Assembly: GCF_014649655.1 (NCBI RefSeq)
Contig: NZ_BMTL01000023.1
Coordinates: forward strand, 1 to 64,000
Length of the DNA stretch: 64,000 nucleotides
Direction of reading: 5' to 3'
Source of the DNA: Streptomyces humidus
Lineage (GTDB): Bacteria; Actinomycetota; Actinomycetes; Streptomycetales; Streptomycetaceae
Each line of letters starts with the position of its first letter. Within the stretch, counting starts at the first letter, position 1. Made by a program: the position numbers and the translations under genes. Below, piece by piece: positions 8,166 to 18,511 of this stretch. The notes under the pieces are model-generated. The model made no database searches and had not been told where the DNA came from. It worked only from the letters and a program-made list of their open reading frames with translations.

Positions 8166-9155
8166 TCAGGGATCGTCGTCCTTGGTGGGCCGGCCGGGTG
8201 GGGTGTCGCCGGCGGTGAGGTGTTCCAGGACCTCGGCCAGTTCCTGGCACGCCTGCTCCACGGAGCGCCTGGTGTTGCGCTGCTCCGCGATCACCGCGGA
8301 GAGCAGCAGCGCGGTGAGGGCCATCGTTCCGTTGAAGGCCTGCAGCTTGATCATCACCTCGACGCGGGTCAGGTGCACGAAGGGCCCCGTCCGGTCGGTG
8401 GCGGCGATGGTGGCCAGGACGGAGGCGAAGAGGGCGCACAGCATGCTCCCGCCCAGCTGGAACCGCAGCGCCGCCCAGATCAGCAGGGGATAGATCAGAA
8501 AGAGCAGGCTGACATGGCTGTGGATGGCCAGTGGCACGACGGCGCAGGTGATGAGCGCCAGGCCCGTGGCCTCCTTCCAGCGGGACAGGTGCAGGGGTCG
8601 TCGCAGCGTGTGCAGCACCAGCAGGACCGGCGTGACGATCAGCACGCCCATCGCGTCGCCCACCCACCAGGCCAGCCAGACGGCCCAGAAGCTGTGCGCG
8701 TCGATCTTGTCGGTGAGGAGCAGGAGCCCGACGCCGACGGTCGAGCTGATCAGCATGGCGGTGAGGGCCCCCAGGAAGACCAGCGCGAGGCCGTCCCGTA
8801 ACCGGGCCAGGTCGGTGCGGAAGCCCACCCTGCGGAGCATGAGGTAGGCGCAGACGGGGGCCGCGGTGTTGCCGGCCAGGTTGCCGATCGCCGCGGGCCG
8901 CAGCGACGTCAGGGACATGATGACGAGGAGGGATCCCAGCGCGATGCCCGCCCAGGCGCGGATCCCGAGGATCAGCAGACAGGCCAGCGCCACGCCCGTG
9001 GGCGGCCAGATGGGGGTGAAGACCGCGCCCCCGACGACGAGCTCCCGCATGAGGCCGAGCCGCCCGGCCGCGTAGTAGCAGAGGGCGACCGCCAGCGTCT
9101 CGATGGCGAAGACGGCTGTTCGGCGCAGATCCGGGGTACCCACCACAGCAGTCAT
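8166..9155 (-). CDS. MASE1-domain integral membrane sensor
   Basis: 329 residues, mostly hydrophobic, with about eight to ten predicted membrane segments and the MASE1 signature region (YYAAGRLGL near residues 28-36, FTPIWPPTGVALA near 46-58, and WVGDAMGVL near 165-173). MASE1 normally is the N-terminal sensor of histidine kinases, diguanylate cyclases or SpoIIE-type phosphatases. Here it stands alone, with only a short charged tail after residue 285. The SpoIIE-type phosphatase gene lies 50 bases upstream on the same strand, so the two probably work as a split sensor-output pair. Ligand unknown. Confidence 0.85.
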   Translation of the reverse strand: MTAVVGTPDLRRTAVFAIETLAVALCYYAAGRLGLMRELVVGGAVFTPIWPPTGVALACLLILGIRAWAGIALGSLLVIMSLTSLRPAAIGNLAGNTAAPVCAYLMLRRVGFRTDLARLRDGLALVFLGALTAMLISSTVGVGLLLLTDKIDAHSFWAVWLAWWVGDAMGVLIVTPVLLVLHTLRRPLHLSRWKEATGLALITCAVVPLAIHSHVSLLFLIYPLLIWAALRFQLGGSMLCALFASVLATIAATDRTGPFVHLTRVEVMIKLQAFNGTMALTALLLSAVIAEQRNTRRSVEQACQELAEVLEHLTAGDTPPGRPTKDDDP

Positions 9156-9205
9156 CAGACACCGGCGGAGCGCTGTCGGCGAGGCGGGGGGCGTGGCGAC
9201 CGCCC

Positions 9206-10054
9206 CTATGGCCGAACCCGGGGACGTTCCGGTCCGGCCAGTCGGTCGTGGCTCACGACGAGGACGGCCGCGTCGTCCTCGTGCCCGACGCGCTCGGCGC
9301 GCTTGATCACCGCGGCGGCGAGGGAGTCCGCCTCCATGCCCGCGACGGCGGCTGTCCCCGCGAGCCGTACCACCTGCTCGAGACCCTCCTCGACGCTGAG
9401 CGTGGGCCCCTCCACCACTCCGTCGGTGAGCAGCACGAAGACTCCGCCCTTGGTGAGTCGGTAGCGGGTCACCGGGTAGTCCATGCCCTCCTGCACGCCG
9501 AGCGGCGGTCCGCCCTCGTCCTCGGCGACGCCGGACTTACCGTCGGCGGTGGCCCACACACACGGGATGTGGCCGGCGCGCGCACTCTCCAGGACGCCGG
9601 TGGCGGGGTCGAGGCGCATGAAGATGCAGGTGGCGAAGAGGTCGCTGCCGAGGGAGACGAGCAGTTCGTTGGTCCGGGCGAGGAGCTCGCCGGGCTCGCC
9701 GGTGACGGAGGCCAGGGCCCGCAGTCCGACGCGGACCTGTCCCATGAACGCGGTCGCCTCTATGTTGTGCCCCTGGACGTCGCCGATGGACAGGCCGATG
9801 CGCCCGTCCGGCATGGCGAAGGCGTCGTACCAGTCGCCGCCGACGTTGAGGCCGTGGCAGGCGGGAGCGTACTGCACCGCGAGCCGGAACCCGGGGGCCG
9901 CCGGCAGGTCCCTGGGCAGCATGCCGCGCTGCAGCGCCAGGGCCAGCTCGACGCGGGAGCGCTGCACCTCCGCGCGCTCGCGCGCCTGGGCGGTCAGCGA
10001 ACCGAGCCTGGCCAGCAGCTCGTCGCCGTCGTCCGTGCGGCGCATGCGGGACAT
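9206..10054 (-). CDS. SpoIIE-type PP2C protein phosphatase
   Basis: 282 residues: a short coiled N-terminus (about 1-55, rich in Arg/Glu/Leu) then a SpoIIE/RsbU-type PP2C domain. Metal-binding acidic motifs are visible as VGGDWYDAF (about residues 71-79), SIGDVQGH (about 89-96) and HEDDAAVLVV near the C-terminus. Such enzymes dephosphorylate STAS-domain anti-anti-sigma factors. First gene of a probable two-gene unit with the MASE1 protein. An AT-rich stretch unusual for this genome (10126-10158) lies about 75 bases upstream of the ATG and may hold the promoter. Confidence 0.88.
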   Translation of the reverse strand: MSRMRRTDDGDELLARLGSLTAQARERAEVQRSRVELALALQRGMLPRDLPAAPGFRLAVQYAPACHGLNVGGDWYDAFAMPDGRIGLSIGDVQGHNIEATAFMGQVRVGLRALASVTGEPGELLARTNELLVSLGSDLFATCIFMRLDPATGVLESARAGHIPCVWATADGKSGVAEDEGGPPLGVQEGMDYPVTRYRLTKGGVFVLLTDGVVEGPTLSVEEGLEQVVRLAGTAAVAGMEADSLAAAVIKRAERVGHEDDAAVLVVSHDRLAGPERPRVRP

Positions 10055-10442
10055 CGATCACTCCGGCGGAACGGCAGCTCATCGGAAGGACGGGGAAGAC
10101 CGCCCCATCGACACCCTTACCTGGCAAAACTCAAATTTTACTCTCATAGGATGATAGCGGCCCTCCGATGAGACCCGACGGGCAAGCCGACGGACCCGGA
10201 CGGCCAGCCGGCCGCCCGTCCGTCCGTAGCAGGTATGCGGCGGCCGGGGCGTCGCGCCGTCACCGGGTGCGTCACGTCCCGCCGATCCGGCGAGGGCCCT
10301 GCGGTCGGCGACGTTCCCTCTGCCGGAGCGAGGCGGGGCCGACCGCGGCGCGCGGGGCGGGCCTGGGGGCGCAGGGGCACGCGCGCCGGTCGTCGCCTGG
10401 CCGATGCGCCTGCCCCGCGTCGCAGCGTCGCCCCGCCGGGAC
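10055..10442. other. Intergenic region with AT-rich promoter candidate
   Basis: No gene seen. Bases 10126-10158 form an AT-rich island, the most conspicuous in this part of the window, upstream of the phosphatase gene on the minus strand; no exact -35/-10 pair could be fixed. Bases 10250-10442 are GC-rich and probably include the end of the pgm transcript, though no strong hairpin was found. Confidence 0.35.
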
Positions 10443-12083
<1,641 letters not shown>

Positions 12084-12300
12084 GTGCCCGCTCCTCCACA
12101 TCGGTTGGCCATTGCCTTGCGGTCCCATCTTTCCTTGTGGGAGCGCCCGCCCGCGACCACGGGCCGGCCGGCGGTCTCCGGAGGACGTCCGGTCCGTCGC
12201 GTCCGGCCCGTGCACACTGCCCGCTGCCCGCTGCCCGCCGTGTACGACGGGCGTGCGGTTCTACGGGTGCGGCAGGTGAGGCGGTGTGGCCAGGGCGCCG

Positions 12301-12477
12301 TCAGCGACGGCGGCCGCGTACCGCCCAGCCGCTGCCGATGCCCGCGACGTGGAGGGCGAGCAGGGTCAGACCGATCAGCATGAAGTTGGTCGAGGTGAAG
12401 GTGTCGTTGGTGGCGATGTCCGCCGCGTTGATCAGGAAGGCGATGAAAAACAGCACTGCCGAGATGATGGCGAGCAC
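12301..12477 (-). CDS. Small two-helix membrane protein
   Basis: 58 residues with two hydrophobic segments (LAIISAVLFFIAFLI, about 2-16, and FMLIGLTLLALHVAGI, about 32-47) and a basic C-terminus ending RGRRR. The GTG start at 12477 has AAAGGA upstream and gives a protein that is almost entirely membrane; the frame to 12693 runs through a 13-bp repeat array and is not credible as coding. Small proteins of this shape are widespread in Streptomyces without known function. Confidence 0.7.
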   Translation of the reverse strand: MLAIISAVLFFIAFLINAADIATNDTFTSTNFMLIGLTLLALHVAGIGSGWAVRGRRR

Positions 12478-12524
12478 GGGGATCCGTCCTTTCGGGGCAG
12501 GGAAGGGGCTTCGCCGGGCGCCTG

Positions 12525-12667
12525 GTTCCGGTGAGGCGTTCCGGCGCGTCGATCCGGCCGGTCGTTCCGGCGGGTCATTCCGGTGAGTTGTTCCGGCCGG
12601 TCGTTCCGGTCGGTCGTTCCGGTCGGTCGTTTCGGTCGGTCGTTCCGGTGAGTCGAGTCGGTGTTTC
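12525..12667. repeat. 13-bp tandem repeat array, eleven units
   Basis: Eleven consecutive 13-base units of consensus GTTCCGGTCGGTC, two of them identical neighbours (12603-12628). The unit length is not a multiple of three, so this is not a coding repeat. It occupies the leader side of the small membrane gene in the divergent region before the acyltransferase. Confidence 0.85.
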
Positions 12668-12791
12668 GCCGCGGGCGTTGCTGTCGTGCGCATCGCCTCG
12701 CGTGTGCAGTGGTTCGGTGAGGGTCGTCAGGGTCCGGTGTCGCTTCGGTGTCGCCGCCACTTCGATGTGGCTGTTCTCCGAATGCCCCCGA

Positions 12792-12861
12792 CCGCGCGCC
12801 GAACACCGGGCCGATTCAGCTGTGTTCGGCGCGCGGCCGGCATCTGAGTAGCCGTACTCAG
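12792..12861. promoter_or_regulatory. Strong hairpin plus palindrome upstream of the acyltransferase
   Basis: Bases 12792-12806 pair perfectly with 12822-12836 (15 bp, 15-base loop). It is followed by the palindrome CTGAGTA-GCCG-TACTCAG at 12844-12861, a good candidate for a dimeric repressor site about 60 bases before the acyltransferase start. Whether the first element is a terminator, an attenuator or a protein site is not clear. Confidence 0.5.
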
Positions 12862-12921
12862 GCGCGGTGCTCCCCACCGCCGTGAGACTGGGGCTCCGAC
12901 CGCCCAGCCCGGAGGCCCCTC

Positions 12922-13575
12922 GTGTTCAGCCGTGCCGTCTACGCCCTGACGCCGCTCTTCGGACGGCTCACCGTCACCAGCGAGATCAAGCTGCGTCTTC
13001 CCGCGGGGACCATATTCGTGGCCAACCACGACTCGATGGCCGACCCCGCCGTCGTCATGACCGCCCTGCGACGGTTCGAGCTGGAGCCGGTGGTCATGGC
13101 GACCGCCGGGCTCTGGCGCGTCCCGCTGCTCGGCAAGGCGCTGACGCGCGAGGGGCACATCCCGGTCCACCGCCGTTCGGCCCGCGCGGCGCTGGCCCTC
13201 GACGCCGCCGCCGAGGCGCTGGCCGGGGGCCGGCACGTGCTGCTCTACGGCGAGGGCGGACTGCCGCGCCGCAAGGACGCGGGGGTCTCTGCGCCCGAAC
13301 CATTCCGCACCGGGCTCGCCCGACTGGCGCGGGCGACCGGCTCGCTGGTCGTACCGGTGGGGCACGCGGGGGCCCGCAGGATCGCCTCGGGGTCGGCGGC
13401 CAAACAACTGGCGGGCACGCTCACCGCCCCCGTACGACGTCCGCACTGCCACGTCCATCTGGGCGCGCCGCTGCGCCTGCCCACGGAGACGGAGAGCGGG
13501 ACGACGGCGGCCAGGCTCGCCGTCACCACGGCCTGGCGGACCGCGGTCCGCGCCGTGGGCGAACACCCGAGGTGA
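12922..13575 (+). CDS. PlsC-type 1-acylglycerol-3-phosphate acyltransferase family protein
   Basis: 217 residues. The catalytic H-x4-D motif is present as NHDSMAD (about residues 35-41) and the acceptor-binding motif as YGEGGLPR (about 112-119), where EGT is more usual. It should transfer acyl groups to lysophospholipids at the membrane. The GTG start at 12922 follows GGAGGCCC. There is no transmembrane helix of note at the N-terminus. Transcribed away from a repeat-rich divergent region, and converging on the LacI gene. Confidence 0.82.
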   Translation: MFSRAVYALTPLFGRLTVTSEIKLRLPAGTIFVANHDSMADPAVVMTALRRFELEPVVMATAGLWRVPLLGKALTREGHIPVHRRSARAALALDAAAEALAGGRHVLLYGEGGLPRRKDAGVSAPEPFRTGLARLARATGSLVVPVGHAGARRIASGSAAKQLAGTLTAPVRRPHCHVHLGAPLRLPTETESGTTAARLAVTTAWRTAVRAVGEHPR

Positions 13576-13642
13576 CGACCGGCTCCACGACGCGCACCCG
13601 GCCACCGCGCAACCCCACGGCCCCGCACCCGACGCCCCGACA

Positions 13643-13674
13643 CCCCGACTCCCCGTCGGCCCGACGAGTCGGGG
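13643..13674. terminator. Hairpin between acyltransferase and lacI-type gene
   Basis: CCCCGACT (13643-13650) pairs with AGTCGGGG (13667-13674), with an inner CGTCG/CGACG stem and a small bulge. It lies between convergent 3' ends, consistent with a terminator for the acyltransferase gene. Confidence 0.55.
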
Positions 13675-13834
13675 CGCCCGCGGCCGCACCCACTCGCGGC
13701 GCCGACGACCGGCCCCGCGCGGGCCTGCCGCCGCGCACCCTGCCGCCGCCCGCGAACGTTCCGGCCGGGGAGCAGCCGGCCCGCGGGGGCCCGGCCAGCG
13801 GGCGGACTTCCGCCCCCGCCGCGGCGGGCGGCGA

Positions 13835-14881
13835 CTACCCCTCGGCGGGCGGCGGGGCCACGCTGTCGCGCAGGACCAGCCGCGTGGGCACGAGTGTCGT
13901 GCCGTGCTCGGATCCGTCCGGGCGCATCTTGCGCAGCACGGCCTGGACGCAGAGGCGGCCGACCTCGGCGAAATCCTGGTGCAGGGTGGTGAGCGGAGGC
14001 AGGAAGGAGCCCGCCTCGGGGATGTCGTCGAAGCCGATGACACTGACGTCCTCGGGCACCCGGCGCCCGCGTTCGTGCAGGGCGCGCAGCAGGCCGAGGG
14101 CCATCTGGTCGTTGGCCGCGAAGACGGCGGTGCACTCCTCGCGCGCCGCGAGTTCGAGGCCTGCCCGGTAGCCGGACTCCGCGGACCAGTCGCCCCGGAC
14201 GAGGGGCGGGGGCGTGCGGCCCGCCTCGATGAGAGCGGCCCGCCAGGCGTCCGCCCGGCGCTGGGCGGCGAACGAGCTCTCGGGCCCGCCCAGGTGCCAC
14301 ACGGTCCGGTGACCGAGGTCGAGCAGATACTGGACGGCGGTCCGGGTGCCGCCCGCCTGGTCGGTGTCGACGACGGTGTAGTGGTCGCCGGCGTCGGAGT
14401 CGACCACCACCACCTGGACGTGCGGCGGCAGTTTGACCGTCGTCGCGTCCCACAGATGCACTTCCATGATCACGATGACCGCGTCGACGGCCAGTTCCTC
14501 CAGCCGGGAGAACGCGCCGCGCACCTCGTCCGTGGTGGGCACGGCCACCGGGAGCAGGGTGACCGCGTAGCCCTCCTCGGCGGCCGAGGTGGCGATCGCC
14601 TCCAGGGTGCGCACGTTGCCGGTGGTGGACAGCGTGAACGTGATGACGCCGATCGTGCGGAACTCGCCGCGCTTGAGGGCACGGGCAGCGCTGTTGGGCC
14701 GGTAGCCGAGTTCGGCCATGGCCGCGAGGACCTGCCGCCGGGTCTCCTCGTTAACCCCCGCGTAACCGTTCGAGACGCGGGAGACGGTCTGAGACGACAC
14801 TCCGGCGAGCCTGGCGACGTCGGCCATGGAGGCGGTGGTCCGGGCACGTCTCTGCACGTCGGCCGGTGTTCTTCGAGCCAT
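13835..14881 (-). CDS. LacI-family transcriptional repressor of the galactoside operon
   Basis: 348 residues. N-terminal LacI helix-turn-helix (about residues 17-65; SMADVARLAGVSSQTVSRVSN) with hinge helix NSAARALKRGEFRTIG, then a periplasmic-binding-like sensor domain (about 75-345; VFAANDQMALGLL and VSVIGFDDIP are typical). The ATG at 14881 is used; GTG at 14887 is possible. It is divergent from the sugar ABC importer, and two perfect palindromes in the shared control region are its probable operators. It therefore likely represses both the importer-GH operon and itself, and is released by a galactoside or arabinogalactan-derived sugar. Confidence 0.92.
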   Translation of the reverse strand: MARRTPADVQRRARTTASMADVARLAGVSSQTVSRVSNGYAGVNEETRRQVLAAMAELGYRPNSAARALKRGEFRTIGVITFTLSTTGNVRTLEAIATSAAEEGYAVTLLPVAVPTTDEVRGAFSRLEELAVDAVIVIMEVHLWDATTVKLPPHVQVVVVDSDAGDHYTVVDTDQAGGTRTAVQYLLDLGHRTVWHLGGPESSFAAQRRADAWRAALIEAGRTPPPLVRGDWSAESGYRAGLELAAREECTAVFAANDQMALGLLRALHERGRRVPEDVSVIGFDDIPEAGSFLPPLTTLHQDFAEVGRLCVQAVLRKMRPDGSEHGTTLVPTRLVLRDSVAPPPAEG

Positions 14882-14942
14882 GTCCACTCGGTGTCCCCAC
14901 CTCTCTGTCGGCGTAGGTGCCACGGTCTCCCCAGACGACCCT

Positions 14943-15044
14943 TGACCATCGTTATCGGGGCAGTGTAGACATGCCGCCATCAGATGTTTACGTAAACATA
15001 ACAGCTTGCCCAGCCTCTTGCGTGGCTGATGTTTACGTAAACAT
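14943..15044 (+). promoter_or_regulatory. Promoter with two perfect LacI-type operators
   Basis: A well-formed promoter reads TTGACC (14943-14948), 17-base spacer, TAGACA (14966-14971), predicting transcription from about 14979. The 16-bp palindrome ATGTTTACGTAAACAT occurs exactly at 14984-14999 and again at 15029-15044 (the second extends to 20 bp with flanking TG/CA). Centres are 45 bp apart. The first covers the first transcribed bases, so repressor binding should block the importer operon; looping between the two sites is possible. Confidence 0.9.
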
Positions 15045-15119
15045 CATGGTGGCGGTGGGGGCGTACGGAAATCTCCGCGCACCACCGCCGGCTCCAGTTC
15101 TGGACGAGCGAGGAACGAC

Positions 15120-16046
15120 ATGACGACGCTGCAACCGCCGGTGGCCGCCGAACCGCGGCCGGCACCTCCCCCGGCGAGACGGGACCGCCGCTCCTGGACA
15201 GGATGGGGTTTCATCGGTCCCTTCGTGCTGGTCTTCGCGCTGGTCTTCCTGGCGCCGATCGCGTACTCGGTCTATCTGAGCCTCTTCCGCGACCAGCTCA
15301 TCGGCGGCAACCAGTTCGTCGGCCTGGACAACTACACGCGGGCCCTTCAGGACGACGCGTTCTGGTCGGCCCTCGGACGGGTGGCGGTCTTCCTGGCGGT
15401 CCAGGTGCCGATCATGCTGGGCATCGCCCTGCTGGTGGCGCTGGCGCTGGACAGCGGCCGGCTCTACGGCAAGGGCTTCTTCCGGATCACGATCTTCCTG
15501 CCGTACGCCGTGCCCGCCGTGGTCGCCACCCTGATGTGGGGCTTCATGTACGGCACCAAGTACGGCCTGGTCGGCGACATCAACTCCGCGTTCGGTGTCT
15601 CGCTGCCCGACCTGCTCTCCCCCGGCTGGGTGCTCGCCTCCATCGGCAACATCGTGACCTGGGAGTTCGTCGGGTACAACATGCTGATCTTCTACTCGGC
15701 GCTGCGCGTCGTCCCGACCTCGCTGTACGAGGCGGCGGAGATCGACGGCGCCGGCCAGTGGCGGATCATCAGCTCGATCAAGCTGCCCGCGATCCGCGGC
15801 GCCCTGGTCATCGCGACGATCTTCTCGATCATCGGCAGCTTCCAGCTCTTCAACGAGCCGAGCATCCTGCGTCCGCTGGCCCTGAACTCGATCACCACGG
15901 ACTACACGCCGAACTTCTACACATACTCGCTGTCCTTCAACGGCCAGCAGCACAACTACTCCGCGACGGTGGCCCTCATCATGGGCGTCATCACGATGAT
16001 CGTCGCCTACGCCGTCCAGCTGCGCGGCATGCGCAAGGGAGCGTGA
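15120..16046 (+). CDS. Sugar ABC transporter permease (MalF/LacF type)
   Basis: 308 residues with a Pro-rich cytoplasmic N-terminus and about six membrane segments. The EAA loop that contacts the ATPase is visible as YEAAEIDGAGQWRIISSIKLP (about residues 202-222). It imports an oligosaccharide together with the next permease and the binding protein. No ATP-binding subunit is encoded here; Streptomyces sugar importers of this class commonly share MsiK encoded elsewhere. The ATG at 15120 follows GCGAGGA. First gene behind the operator region. Confidence 0.92.
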   Translation: MTTLQPPVAAEPRPAPPPARRDRRSWTGWGFIGPFVLVFALVFLAPIAYSVYLSLFRDQLIGGNQFVGLDNYTRALQDDAFWSALGRVAVFLAVQVPIMLGIALLVALALDSGRLYGKGFFRITIFLPYAVPAVVATLMWGFMYGTKYGLVGDINSAFGVSLPDLLSPGWVLASIGNIVTWEFVGYNMLIFYSALRVVPTSLYEAAEIDGAGQWRIISSIKLPAIRGALVIATIFSIIGSFQLFNEPSILRPLALNSITTDYTPNFYTYSLSFNGQQHNYSATVALIMGVITMIVAYAVQLRGMRKGA

Positions 16047-16050
16047 CCCG

Positions 16051-16974
16051 ATGAGCACCTCTGTCACCGCCTCCCCCGCGAAGAGCGCAGCGCCCAGGCT
16101 GCGGACCCCTCGCAAGAAGCACACCCCGGGCAAGCCGAAGCGCAATGTGCTGCTGACGGTCCTGATGGCCCTGATGGTCCTCTACACCGTGGTCCCGCTG
16201 ATCTGGCTGGTCATCAACTCCACGAAGACCCAGTCGGGCCTCGCCGACTCCAACGGCCTGTGGTTCGCACACGACTTCGCCCTGTGGGACAACATCCGGG
16301 ACACCTTCACCTACCACGACGGCATCTTCGGCCGCTGGCTGCTGAACACCCTGCTGTACGTGGTGCTCGGTGCGGGCGGCGCGACGCTGCTGGCCGTGCT
16401 CGGCGGATACGCGCTGGCGAAGTTCCAGTTCCCCGGCAAGCGTGCGATCTTCGCCGTGGTGATCGGCGCGGTCGCCGTGCCGGCCACGGCGCTGGCCGTC
16501 CCGACCTTCCTGATGTTCAGCAAGATGGGGCTGACCGACACCCCCTGGGCGGTCATCATCCCGTCGCTGGTGTCGCCGTTCGGCCTCTATCTGATGTGGG
16601 TGTTCGCCGCGGAGGCGATCCCGACCGAGCTGCTGGAGGCGGCCCGGATGGACGGGGCGAGCGAGGTGCGGACCTTCTTCCAGGTCGCGCTGCCGCTGCT
16701 GGCCCCCGGGATCGTGACCGTGCTGCTGTTCACCACGGTCGCCACCTGGAACAACTACTTCCTCCCGCTGATCATGCTGAAGGACCCGGACTGGTACCCG
16801 CTCACGCTGGGTCTGAGCGCCTGGAGCTCCCAGGCGCAGACCATCGGCGGTGACGTGATCTTCAACCTGGTGATCACAGGGTCCCTGCTCACGATCCTTC
16901 CCCTGATCGCCGCCTTCCTGTTCCTCCAGAAGTACTGGCAGTCCGGCCTCTCCGCCGGAAGCGTCAAGGAGTGA
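16051..16974 (+). CDS. Sugar ABC transporter permease (MalG/LacG type)
   Basis: 307 residues, a basic cytoplasmic N-terminus (about 1-32, many Lys) and about six membrane segments. The EAA motif appears as LEAARMDGASEVRTFFQVALP (about residues 195-215). It starts four bases after the previous stop, so the two permease subunits are translationally coupled and will form the heterodimeric channel. Confidence 0.92.
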   Translation: MSTSVTASPAKSAAPRLRTPRKKHTPGKPKRNVLLTVLMALMVLYTVVPLIWLVINSTKTQSGLADSNGLWFAHDFALWDNIRDTFTYHDGIFGRWLLNTLLYVVLGAGGATLLAVLGGYALAKFQFPGKRAIFAVVIGAVAVPATALAVPTFLMFSKMGLTDTPWAVIIPSLVSPFGLYLMWVFAAEAIPTELLEAARMDGASEVRTFFQVALPLLAPGIVTVLLFTTVATWNNYFLPLIMLKDPDWYPLTLGLSAWSSQAQTIGGDVIFNLVITGSLLTILPLIAAFLFLQKYWQSGLSAGSVKE

Positions 16975-17058
16975 CACGGGCAGCGCCCCCAAGCCCCACA
17001 GCACCACCGGCACCACCCCCACCCTCACCTGTCCCACCCACGTAGAAGTGGAAGCCCC

Positions 17059-18396
17059 ATGCGCAGCACAACGAGCCGCATCCTGCGCGGCATCGCCCTC
17101 GTCTCCACCCTGACCCTGGGCGTCACCGCCTGCGGCGGCTCGGACGACGGCTCCGACACGAAGGCCGTCTCCGCCGGCGACATCCAGGCAGCCCTGGACA
17201 AGGGCGGCGACATCACGGTCTGGGCCTGGGAGCCCACCCTGAAGACGGTGGCCGCCGACTTCCAGAAGAAGTACCCGAAGGTCAAGGTCAACCTGGTCAG
17301 CGAGCGCTCCGGCGACAAGCACTACACCGCGCTGTCCAACGCGATCTCGGCCGGCAAGGGCGTCCCGGACGTCGCCCAGGTCGAGTACTTCGCGCTCGGC
17401 CAGTACTCCCTGACCAAGGGCCTGGCCGACCTGGCCCCGTACGGCGCCTCCAAGCTCGCGTCCAAGTACACGCCGGGTCCGTGGAACGCGGTCAACGACG
17501 GCGACAAGGTCTACGGCCTGCCGATGGACTCGGGCCCGATGGCGCTGTTCTACAACAAGACGGTCTTCGACAAGTACAAGATCGCCGTCCCCACCACCTG
17601 GGACGAGTACCTGAACGCGGCCCGCAAGCTCCACAAGGCCGACCCGAAGGCCTACATCACCAGCGACCTCGGTGACGCCGGCCTCACCACCTCCCTGCTG
17701 TGGCAGGCCGGTTCACGCCCCTACAAGGTCGACGGCACCAAGCTCGGCGTCAACTTCGACGACGCGGGCGCCAAGAAGTTCGAGACGGTCTGGCAGCAGC
17801 TCATCAGCGAGAAGCTGCTCGCCCCGGTCAACGGCTGGACCGACGACTGGTACAAGGGCCTGGGCGACGGCACCATAGCCACCCTGGCCACCGGCGCCTG
17901 GATGCCCGCCAACTTTGTCAGCGGCGTCCCGAATGCCAAGGGCCAGTGGCGCGCGGCGGCGATGCCGGCCTGGACCAAGGGCGACAAGGCGAGCGCGGAG
18001 AACGGCGGCAGCTCGCTGGCCGTCCCGGCGCTGGCCAAGAACAAGGAACTCGCCTACGCCTTCACCGAGTACGCCAACGCCGGCGCCGGTGTCGCCACCC
18101 GGATCGGCGAGGGCGCCTTCCCCGCCACCAAGGCGGAGCTGGAGTCGGCCGCGTTCCAGAGCAAGAAGTTCGACTACTTCGACGGCCAGGAAGCCAACAA
18201 GATCTTCGCCGAGTCCGCCGCCAACGTGGCGAGCGACTGGTCGTACCTGCCGTTCCAGCCGTACGCGAACTCGATCTTCAACGACACGGTCGGCAAGGCC
18301 TACGTCTCCAGCACCAAGCTGGCGGACGGTCTGAAGAGCTGGCAGGACGCCTCGGTCAAGTACGGCCAGGAGCAGGGCTTCACGATCGAGAAGTAG
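17059..18396 (+). CDS. Extracellular sugar-binding lipoprotein (ABC importer)
   Basis: 445 residues of the family 1 solute-binding proteins. The signal peptide ends in a lipobox GVTAC with lipidated Cys25, so it is tethered outside the membrane beside the permeases. The mature protein has the two-lobe signature (VWAWEPTLKTVAADFQKKYP near the N-terminus; GDGTIATLATGAWMPANF in the C-terminal half). It will bind the transported galactoside or related oligosaccharide. Third gene of the importer operon; a perfect hairpin follows. Confidence 0.92.
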   Translation: MRSTTSRILRGIALVSTLTLGVTACGGSDDGSDTKAVSAGDIQAALDKGGDITVWAWEPTLKTVAADFQKKYPKVKVNLVSERSGDKHYTALSNAISAGKGVPDVAQVEYFALGQYSLTKGLADLAPYGASKLASKYTPGPWNAVNDGDKVYGLPMDSGPMALFYNKTVFDKYKIAVPTTWDEYLNAARKLHKADPKAYITSDLGDAGLTTSLLWQAGSRPYKVDGTKLGVNFDDAGAKKFETVWQQLISEKLLAPVNGWTDDWYKGLGDGTIATLATGAWMPANFVSGVPNAKGQWRAAAMPAWTKGDKASAENGGSSLAVPALAKNKELAYAFTEYANAGAGVATRIGEGAFPATKAELESAAFQSKKFDYFDGQEANKIFAESAANVASDWSYLPFQPYANSIFNDTVGKAYVSSTKLADGLKSWQDASVKYGQEQGFTIEK

Positions 18397-18454
18397 TCGC
18401 AAGCAGTCGGTACGCAGTGACCAGTACCCCGTGATCGCCACGCAGTGAAACGCC

Positions 18455-18484
18455 GGGCGGCGCGGCTCCCGGGCCGCGCCGCCC
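18455..18484 (+). terminator. Intercistronic hairpin after the binding-protein gene
   Basis: GGGCGGCGCGGC (18455-18466) pairs perfectly with 18473-18484 around a six-base loop. No T-tract follows, and the next gene points the same way 27 bases on. It may act as a partial terminator or as an mRNA-stabilising element that keeps binding-protein message high relative to GH42. Confidence 0.65.
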
Positions 18485-18511
18485 CCGTGTACCACCTTCG
18501 GAAGGACCGCC

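Noticed and set aside
12525..12667. Tandem array considered as a CRISPR
   Set aside because: Units are 13 bp and directly adjacent, without spacers, and no cas gene is present.
12478..12693. Extended N-terminus for the small membrane protein
   Set aside because: The extension is the translation of the 13-bp repeat array (Arg/Asn/Asp/Thr-rich) and a good GTG start with ribosome site exists at 12477.
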